Source of the DNA: Saccharomycopsis crataegensis
Lineage: Eukaryota; Ascomycota; Saccharomycetes; Ascoideales; Saccharomycopsidaceae
DNA length: 64,000 nt
Assembly: GCF_037102585.1 (NCBI RefSeq)
Contig: NW_027043830.1
Location: 310,001 to 374,000, forward strand
Direction: 5' to 3'
Below the pieces are notes generated by a model that ran no database searches, was not told the DNA's origin, and worked only from the letters and a program-made list of their open reading frames with translations. Positions 43,670 through 50,566 of this stretch are shown here, one piece after another (positions within the stretch are counted from its first letter, which is position 1; each line of letters begins with the position of its first letter). The position numbers and the translations under genes were made by a program.

Positions 43670-44519
43670 CAACTTCTTCCAAAGGCACGGACATGCAATG
43701 GATGTACATCGGCGTTGTAGATACAACTAATTGGACCGGTCCCCAAGCCAAAAACCAAAAACAAATATGTACATGGAGGCAAGAGCAGACCCCAAACGAG
43801 ATTTTGAATCACTGATATACAAAGAGCCGCCTAACCAAAACAAGCAACCCTGCAGATAATTCATTTCCTCGTAAACTAAGAAGAGCTTCAAGGGCTTTCT
43901 TAGCTCGCCTCTTAGTGAGCAAGTATCTTGGGGACTCTGGGGCAAACAAAATCAGGACAACGACAAATAATGGAGGTACGAAAGATGAGCCAGCCATCAA
44001 TCTCCAGGAGGTAGAACGATCAAGACCGAGAAATAATCTGTCGACCAACAAAGACCCAAAAGATTGAGCAAGCGCCTGTCATAACGAGCCACGGATACCA
44101 AACAAAGCTGAAATGAAAATGATGGCTCTACGTCCTAAAACTTGGTCCAAAAGCACTGTTGACACTGTCCCCAAAGTACCAGCAGCTAAATAAGGTGCGG
44201 CATTGATGGTACCTTGAACATTAGCATCGATGATGTTGAATTTTTTAATGTACTGAAGTTGAGCACCACCAACTGCAGATTCATCCATCCCAAAATTTAT
44301 GGCAGAGAAGCTTCCTACGATAGCAAAAATTGCCCCTTTACGAAGAATTTCGGAATATTCATGTATATCAGGATTGGTAGAAATAATTTCGTCCATCCTC
44401 ACCCTTTTTGAAACTTTATTGTCCGTCAAGTTAGTTTCAAAGTAGTTATAATGACTTGAGGCATCTTCTAAGTGATCATGAAGCGTTCCTGGAACTTTCT
44501 TCAAACTAGAAGAGGACAT
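43670..44519 (-). pseudogene. Decayed MFS sugar-porter gene
   Basis: Fragments of one major-facilitator sugar porter lie in order on the minus strand. The first (44519-44079, MSSSSLKK start) covers the N-terminal tail and roughly the first three membrane spans, with GMDESAVGGAQLQY. A TGA stands where the following sequence (QALAQSFGSLLVDRLFLGL) suggests a tryptophan codon. Spans 4-6 are missing: the text jumps from RLFLGLDR to STSWRLMAGSSFVPP, followed by the intact porter motif PESPRYLLTKRRAKKALEAL. A final fragment in another frame (about 43740-43676) reads YNADVHPLHVRAFGRS, the end of a late span. The gene is therefore broken by at least one stop, one or more frameshifts and internal deletions. 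Confidence 0.82.
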
Positions 44520-44960
44520 TTTCCGCCAAATGTTTTAGTAAAAATTATTGAAAGTAGAAGGAAGTGGCTTCTCAGCAAAACTATCTGATCATATGTAATG
44601 ATAGAAATCGTTGATTTATGCATGCAAATGGTGGTTCCACAGTTTTTTTTTTTTGCACTGGACTGGCAATGGAGAACGAAGAAGCACCACATGAAAGTCA
44701 ATTATACTGTCCTATTATTATGCCTGTTTGATATGATATCTTCTGTTTTTTTATGATACTCTTTATTTATTATGTCCATTTGATAAAATGCGTTTCTAGC
44801 ATTTTCGAAATAACATGATTCAAGAGTCTTATATAAGTTGACCCACTGGAATTTTACCTATAACCATAAGGTGAGGTAACTTTTGTTTGCTGCTAACTGA
44901 ACATTTAAAAGTAAATCAAAGAGGCTAAATGGAAGGGAATAGTAGCCGTTTTCCCTAAAA
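44520..44960. other. Former promoter region of the porter pseudogene
   Basis: A 441-bp AT-rich stretch between the pseudogene start and the next ORF. No conserved element recognised. Confidence 0.35.
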
Positions 44961-45302
44961 ATGGTCTCAAGTGCTGATTCTTATTATACCCTGAAACCAT
45001 CTTTGAAGTTGAACAGGAAGTGGTTACACACCATTCTGGATGTATGTACTAGTAGTTTAAAAGTGGAAGAAAGTATTAATACACTCCCAGTTCCCATAAA
45101 TGATAAGCCACTCCTCGAAGTTGAAGATTATTATCCAAGAGAGTGGGAATTACTAGATATCTCTAACCAACCATGCTATTATTACCAAGTGTCCCGCCTG
45201 GGAATAGCTTCAATAATAACATTGTTGGAGGAACTCGCAATAATCATAGACAGGATATCCTGTCGTGGAGGAACTCGCGCAATTTCCAGACTACGGTATT
45301 GA
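44961..45302 (+). CDS. Unrecognised ORF, apparently disrupted near its 3' end
   Basis: The 113-residue frame (MVSSADSYYTLKPSL...) has the composition of a real protein but I recognise no family. Near its end two 13-bp direct repeats (TGGAGGAACTCGC at 45226-45238 and 45266-45278) flank a perfect 16-bp palindrome. The repeats are 40 bp apart, so they offset the frame, and coding-like sequence continues in another frame to 45468. It lies beside a pseudogene and a degenerate GTPase gene, so this could be another decaying gene. A chance ORF cannot be excluded. Confidence 0.3.
   Translation: MVSSADSYYTLKPSLKLNRKWLHTILDVCTSSLKVEESINTLPVPINDKPLLEVEDYYPREWELLDISNQPCYYYQVSRLGIASIITLLEELAIIIDRISCRGGTRAISRLRY
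45226..45278. repeat. 13-bp direct repeats around a 16-bp palindrome
   Basis: TGGAGGAACTCGC occurs at 45226-45238 and again at 45266-45278. Between the copies is GACAGGATATCCTGTC (45249-45264), a perfect palindrome. The layout could be a small insertion with target duplication, or a replication-slippage product. Confidence 0.8.
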
Positions 45303-45798
45303 TCATGAAGATTCTGTGAGAATTTTGGTCTTTGATGGTGATTATTTCTACGACTTTTTTTCTTTCAAAAAGAAATATGTCACAAAAGAATTAAAGCAAG
45401 AGGGGGAAAGAGGAAAAGAAAAAAAAAGTCATAACATCATCAAAGAACAAACCTCAAGAACCAACTGATAGAAAATCTACTCAGTTGGAGATAGCTTGAT
45501 AAAAGTTTCAATGTGAATGGATCTTTTAATGTTTCGGCTTATAGAACAAAAAGAATTTAAAAAGGTCGAGTAATCATAAGTGGCTCTGTATTATATCTTG
45601 AGCACAGTAATGATTCCCATTTTGCAACACCTGCCTGCCTCACACCGAGAAAACATCTCCTTCAACCACAAGACAAAACATACACAATCTATATAAACAA
45701 AAAGAAAATATTCAACAAAAGAGCAAATAAATTATTCCAGTCATAAAAATCGCAAAAACACCAACACACATGCATAAAATATTTGTAAATCAAATAAT
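45303..45798. other. Spacer with trailing frame and RPL9 3' flank
   Basis: The first 170 bp continue the shifted coding-like frame described for the previous ORF (to 45468). The rest is AT-rich and contains the RPL9 3' flank. Nothing else is visible. Confidence 0.35.
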
Positions 45799-46374
45799 TT
45801 AAGCTTCTTCGTCAATAACAGTCTTTTCAGAGACATAGATACCATCCAAGAACTTTCTGATATCCTTGTTTCTGACAGCACAAATTTGTTGAACGTCAGC
45901 AGCGGTTTGGGAAACGTTTTCAACAGAGTTACCAGACAAAACCAATTCATCCTTTTGCTTGGTAGAGATTTCAGCAGTGACACCTTCTCTGATCTTGACG
46001 TGTCTGACTCTTCTTTCACCCAAGAAGTTTCTGATTTCGACGAATTTGTCACCGTCCTTTTCAATGATAGAAACATTGATTGGGAAATGGGCATACACAT
46101 ATCTCATCTTGTACAAGTAACCCTTGGTAACACCGGTAACCAAGTTAGAAATCAAAGACTTGACGGTTCTCAAGGTAGCAACGTGCTTTCTGTCACCATT
46201 GTGGACAATGATCTTGATTTGTTTAGCAGAGATCTTAGCGAAAGAAACGTCAATGTGCTTCAAGTCCTTGGTAAGGGTACCTCTTGGACCAGTGACGGTG
46301 ATGAATCTGGAGACGATCTTGATGGAAACACCTTCTGGGATGTCCAAAACTTGTTCAGAAGCAACGTATTTCAT
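45799..46374 (-). CDS. RPL9: 60S ribosomal protein L9 (uL6)
   Basis: This is the cytosolic large-subunit protein uL6, near the GTPase-associated centre. The 191 residues match the S. cerevisiae length exactly, from MKYVASEQVLDIPEGV to the acidic end VIDEEA. Both uL6 alpha/beta domains are complete (TVTGPRGTLTKDLKH; YVYAHFPINVSI; RKFLDGIYVSEK). No intron is present. Codon use is strongly biased. The upstream region carries adjoining Tbf1-like and Cbf1-like sites. Confidence 0.99.
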   Translation of the reverse strand: MKYVASEQVLDIPEGVSIKIVSRFITVTGPRGTLTKDLKHIDVSFAKISAKQIKIIVHNGDRKHVATLRTVKSLISNLVTGVTKGYLYKMRYVYAHFPINVSIIEKDGDKFVEIRNFLGERRVRHVKIREGVTAEISTKQKDELVLSGNSVENVSQTAADVQQICAVRNKDIRKFLDGIYVSEKTVIDEEA

Positions 46375-47194
46375 TTTAAATTGGCAGGCTTAATAGGGAA
46401 CTTGATATCAACGGTCAGTATAATGAAGTGTATACTTTCAATTTTTTTCAACTTTTATAAAAAAAAAAACTGAGATGAAAAAAAAATAAATATTTTGTGA
46501 CGGTGGGAATAATATGCCCTAAATAGTGCATCATGTAGGCACGTGATAACGAAATGACCTTGTAAGAAAAACGCCCTACAGAGATGCTGTCAAAATTGAA
46601 TGCGGATTATTTTGACACTGTGAAACCAACTGGGAGGTAATTGACAATGAGCAACTAATGGGGTTAAAAGTAGAGCATACAACAAAGTGTAGTGGTTGGT
46701 ATTGTGTAAAGTGAGAGGTAATGTTGAGAGAAGATCACTTGTAGCAATATATTTATTATCATTTGTTAATGTCACTTTTGGCTAAGGCTTAGATGTCGTG
46801 ATGAGCTAGAGTAAATACAACTGTCCACGGTCTAACCACGGCTAGCTCCAATTGACCGTTTGCACCACAACAGTTTGCTGCTGCCTGGTTGGTTTCTGTG
46901 GTGGTTGGTGGTGGTGGCATAGCACCTCGTACCCCACAGATGACAGAACGGTGCAAAATCGGCAATGGTGACCGGAATTTGGATCACAATAATAATAATC
47001 GAAAATTATAAATACTGCACATTCCTTGGAACAATCTATCTGTCAATCTCTTGCACCGCGAAACTTACTACTAATAAACATTTAGTACAATAAATATACA
47101 GAAACTCACCAATCACTTTCCTCCCAACAATCTTTCTCTAACATCTTTGTTATTATCCATCAAATATATTATAATTTTTTTTTTTTGATACGTC
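46375..47194. promoter_or_regulatory. RPL9-ECI1 divergent intergenic region
   Basis: These 820 bp contain the RPL9 promoter sites near the left end. A GC-richer stretch (about 46800-46980) is followed by an AT-rich leader before ECI1, with a T run at 47177-47186. I see no clear fatty-acid-response element for ECI1. Confidence 0.4.
46516..46547 (-). promoter_or_regulatory. Tbf1-like and Cbf1-like sites of the RPL9 promoter
   Basis: GCCCTAA (46516-46522) matches the Tbf1 core RCCCTAA, and CACGTGAT (46540-46547) matches Cbf1. They lie 142-173 bp before the RPL9 start. Ribosomal-protein genes of Candida albicans are known to be driven by this factor pair rather than by Rap1, which supports placing the organism near that lineage. 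Confidence 0.65.
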
Positions 47195-48064
47195 ATGTCA
47201 CTTCCCCAAAGCATCATTGAGGAAATCACCTACAATACAGATGGCTCTGTTGCCATAATCAAATTCAACCGTCCTTCAAAGCTCAATGCCTTTGGACAAA
47301 ACCATTATAGACGGATCATGGACCTCCTCAACCTTGCGGAAAATGACCCAAACATCATTGCCACAATCTTGGTATCGCTGGGGAAGTTCTTTTCTGCTGG
47401 GGCCGATACCAGCATCGGATCATTTATCGCATCGATTCAACAACTGGAAACCGACGAATTGTCAAAGAGGGGGAAATTGGAACTGTTCCTTAAAGAAACC
47501 TTCCTTGCTAATAACACCATGATGGTCGACGCATTCACTCGGCATAGTAAGATCCTCGTGGCGGCGCTTAATGGACCAGTGATCGGTCTCAGTGCGGCGT
47601 TGGTGATGCTATGCGATATCATCTTGACCAATGATTTGGACGACGTTTACATGTTGTTCCCGTTTGCTACGTTGGGACTTGTCAGTGAAGGTGCTACCTC
47701 GGTGACCTTGTTCCAAAGATTAGGGGTGACCAGAGCCAATGAGGCATTATTGTTATCCAGAAGAATCCCGGGAAGAGAATTAAAAGAAGCCGGGGTGGTG
47801 GTCACTTCATTCAGCAATGATAAGAACAAGCTCGGGACAGAAGAGTTCAACGAGGCGGTGATTAATAACATGAAGTCAAGACTACAAGGGTTGAATTTCG
47901 ACTCAATAAAATTGATCAAGAAACTAATCGGAGACAATTGGAGACAAAAGATCGATTCTAGTAACATCAATGAAGGAGTTGAAGGTTTAAGACGTTTTTT
48001 AACTGGAATACCGGGCGAAAAGTTCCAACAGCTTGCAAAGCGTCAATTAAAACATAAATTGTAA
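47195..48064 (+). CDS. ECI1: Peroxisomal delta3,delta2-enoyl-CoA isomerase Eci1
   Basis: Eci1 shifts double bonds so that unsaturated fatty acids can enter beta-oxidation. The 289-residue crotonase-fold protein resembles S. cerevisiae Eci1 along its length: FFSAGAD at the oxyanion-hole region, then ALNGPVIGLSAALVMLCDII, and FATLGLVSEGATSVTLFQRLG with the catalytic glutamate region. It ends in HKL, a variant PTS1 peroxisomal signal (S. cerevisiae Eci1 ends HRL). The CTG codon at 47378 lies just before GKFFSAGAD, where the yeast relative has serine. Confidence 0.92.
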   Translation: MSLPQSIIEEITYNTDGSVAIIKFNRPSKLNAFGQNHYRRIMDLLNLAENDPNIIATILVSLGKFFSAGADTSIGSFIASIQQLETDELSKRGKLELFLKETFLANNTMMVDAFTRHSKILVAALNGPVIGLSAALVMLCDIILTNDLDDVYMLFPFATLGLVSEGATSVTLFQRLGVTRANEALLLSRRIPGRELKEAGVVVTSFSNDKNKLGTEEFNEAVINNMKSRLQGLNFDSIKLIKKLIGDNWRQKIDSSNINEGVEGLRRFLTGIPGEKFQQLAKRQLKHKL

Positions 48065-48646
48065 TCAGCTGCTTTTTTTTTTCTTTTTTTTTTTTTTTTT
48101 GCCAGATATTATTAAATTGCCATGTTTCAGTCCCTTCTCTTTCTTTTTCATTTAGTGTTAGTTATTTTGTGTTTTGGGTGTGTTTGAATATCAATTGTTT
48201 CATCAAGTGGATGTGAAGTTCTCTCTTCAGACAGGCGCATGAACGTAGACAAGAAAGTATCCATAATTATTATACGAGAAAACCCCCTATTTTATGGATA
48301 AAAATAATACAAGAGAAATAAAGAGAAGTCAAAACCGCAAAAATATAAGCCAATAAAAATTATATATATTATATATAAGCGAAAAAAATAATAACAATCC
48401 CATCCAGTGCAAAACAAAAAGAAAAATAATAAAAATGGTCATTAAAACAAAAATAATAATAGTAGTCATTAAAAAAAAAAAAAGCAGTGTAGTGAAATCA
48501 ACAATTAATAAGTGAAAACAATTTCATCAAATAAAAACAAAAAAAAACAAACTTTAGCTTCAAAAAGAAAACAGAAAAAAAAATTAATAATAGTAATAAT
48601 AGTAATAATAATTACCTTTCATAAATGTCATTTCATCAGATATCCC
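48065..48646. other. Convergent spacer ECI1/HRD1
   Basis: A 582-bp AT-rich gap with T runs right after ECI1 (to about 48101), a TATATATTATATATAA stretch near 48361-48377 and A-rich repeats including TAATAATAG units near 48587-48610. No gene is visible. Confidence 0.45.
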
Positions 48647-50047
48647 TCATATTTTTGTATGACACACAGGACAACTATTGGTCTTCATCAACCAACTAAT
48701 AATACAAGTTTCATGAAAATGATGCCCACATTTCAACTGCTTGACTGAGTCTCCCAAAGGATTTTCGTCTTTAGGCGGCCAATAATCTGTCCGACAAATC
48801 AAGCAGGTAGTTTGCTCGCGAAGTTGCAAGTCTTCAACATCGGCATCATCCAAAACATCAGCAAAATGGACCAACCTCATCTCGAACTTCTTGAGATTGA
48901 TTAAAAGTCTCATCTTATTGATAAGAATCCTGATGGAAATGTATGAGTGAGATAAGGTATGGAGGGGCACAGTGTAGTGCTGCAAAAAATGAATCGAAAA
49001 CAAGATCTGGTTCAAGAGTTTCATATTCGACAAGAAGAACTTGAACCCTAGTAAGTTCTTCTTTTTGGCGATCAAATTCTTATGTTTCTGAGTCAAGAAT
49101 TTAGAATAATAAGTTTGGATCACCTCTTTTGACGAGCCATTAGCCACTTCGTGATTAAGATTCGCCAAGAATTTTTTGAAGAGGGTCTTGTTGGATCGGA
49201 ATTCAAAATAGTTCAAAATATACGCAAAACTCGTGAGGATGATCAAGGGGTAAAAATTGATGATTTCAAATCCAAACAATACAATCAAGATATTTCGATT
49301 CCCATGATCATATACTTCACATTTGAACTTATATATCAACACCACGTCGATCAAATTCAATATAAGAATCCCCATCGCAAATCGAAGATGGGTGATAGGA
49401 GAAGTCTTGGTACTGGAAATAAACGAGTCTGTGACTCTTAAAAGCGACTCGGCACTCATTTTCTCGGCGCGAAACTGCTGGCTTATTAGGTAAAGCTTAT
49501 TGATTGAAGTGGAAAGTTCATGGGCCGTATAGGTTGACAAATCGTCGAACTCATCAAACGAATCAGATTCTTCTTCTTTGGCATCCAATTTCTTGTCAGC
49601 GTCATTTCTTTCCACATTGAAGACGTTGGATACTCGGTAAACACATAAATAGTGAAAGAATTTCAATAATAGCACACAACTGAACAAAAACGCAAATTTC
49701 GCTATCATCATCTTGTCGAACAATAATAGGTCATCGCCATCAGCCGCGCCGCCGTTACTCACAAACCTAATCACCATCAACGAAAGGAAAATCTCCCATA
49801 ACGTGTAGTTGAATTTATTACGCAACAGCTTTATCTCTCGTTTGGTAAGTGAGCCAAATATTATCCATTTGAAGAAGTTGACCATAATCATGAAACCCAC
49901 AATAATGGCGACATTATGACTAGTGGCGAACGATGGCGTGATCCCTGCCAAATGCTTTGAATAGTGGGCTTTTGATGAGGAAAGAATATGTCCGAGGAAC
50001 GATCGACCAACATAGGTCCCGCATAGACCGCTGAAAAGTTTCCTCAT
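48647..50047 (-). CDS. HRD1: ER-associated degradation ubiquitin ligase Hrd1 (short form)
   Basis: Hrd1 is the multispanning ER ligase and retrotranslocation channel of ERAD. The 466-residue product has several membrane spans in its first 370 residues and the Hrd1-type segment FGSLTKREIKLLRNKFNYTLWE. An acidic loop (KEEESDSFDEFDD) lies in the middle. The RING-H2 domain starts at C415 (CLICRTDYWPP) and runs through GHHFHETCIISWL to CPVCHTKI at the very end. S. cerevisiae Hrd1 has about 150 residues after its RING; here the protein stops four residues after the last zinc ligand. Orthology is likely but not certain, given the divergence of the membrane part. Confidence 0.83.
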   Translation of the reverse strand: MRKLFSGLCGTYVGRSFLGHILSSSKAHYSKHLAGITPSFATSHNVAIIVGFMIMVNFFKWIIFGSLTKREIKLLRNKFNYTLWEIFLSLMVIRFVSNGGAADGDDLLLFDKMMIAKFAFLFSCVLLLKFFHYLCVYRVSNVFNVERNDADKKLDAKEEESDSFDEFDDLSTYTAHELSTSINKLYLISQQFRAEKMSAESLLRVTDSFISSTKTSPITHLRFAMGILILNLIDVVLIYKFKCEVYDHGNRNILIVLFGFEIINFYPLIILTSFAYILNYFEFRSNKTLFKKFLANLNHEVANGSSKEVIQTYYSKFLTQKHKNLIAKKKNLLGFKFFLSNMKLLNQILFSIHFLQHYTVPLHTLSHSYISIRILINKMRLLINLKKFEMRLVHFADVLDDADVEDLQLREQTTCLICRTDYWPPKDENPLGDSVKQLKCGHHFHETCIISWLMKTNSCPVCHTKI

Positions 50048-50566
50048 TATTGGTTTGTTAACTAAATGGCTGTTAATTAGATATATATCTCGGTTGACGG
50101 AAAGTAAATTTGATAGGTTTTTTTATGCAGCAACCGAGAAGAGCAAGAGGAAAAAAAAAAAAAGCAAGCAAGCACGTGATATATCATATGACCATTAGCG
50201 TACATACATTACGAGATGATATACGAGAATGACACACCATGTGACATATCACGTGTGACAATTTTACCTCCCTGGAAGCAGAAAAGGGGGTGTGCCTGAC
50301 GCAATAATTCCAAAACCATGCAGCAGATCCCCTGAAGGAAAACGGGACTAGTGCAATAACTGTTACAATTGTGCTTTGCCTAAATGTGTATCAGCATCTG
50401 CAAGAGATCCATATTGGCGACTCACTCCTGTCCCTTAAATACCATTTCACTCGCACCGCCTTTTCCCTCCCCTTTTTTTTTTTTTTTACCTTCTTCATTT
50501 CTGGCTTGGATTCCTTTTGTGACCCTCACATTATTATTATAACTTATCTAACTGTCACCTTCACCC
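50048..50566. promoter_or_regulatory. HRD1-globin gene divergent promoter with inverted CACGTG arms
   Basis: Two CACGTGATAT-type sequences face each other: 50173-50182 on the plus strand and 50246-50255 on the minus strand, about 63 bp apart. Both fit Cbf1/bHLH binding. A pyrimidine-rich leader with a T run (50474-50487) precedes the globin gene start. Confidence 0.55.
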
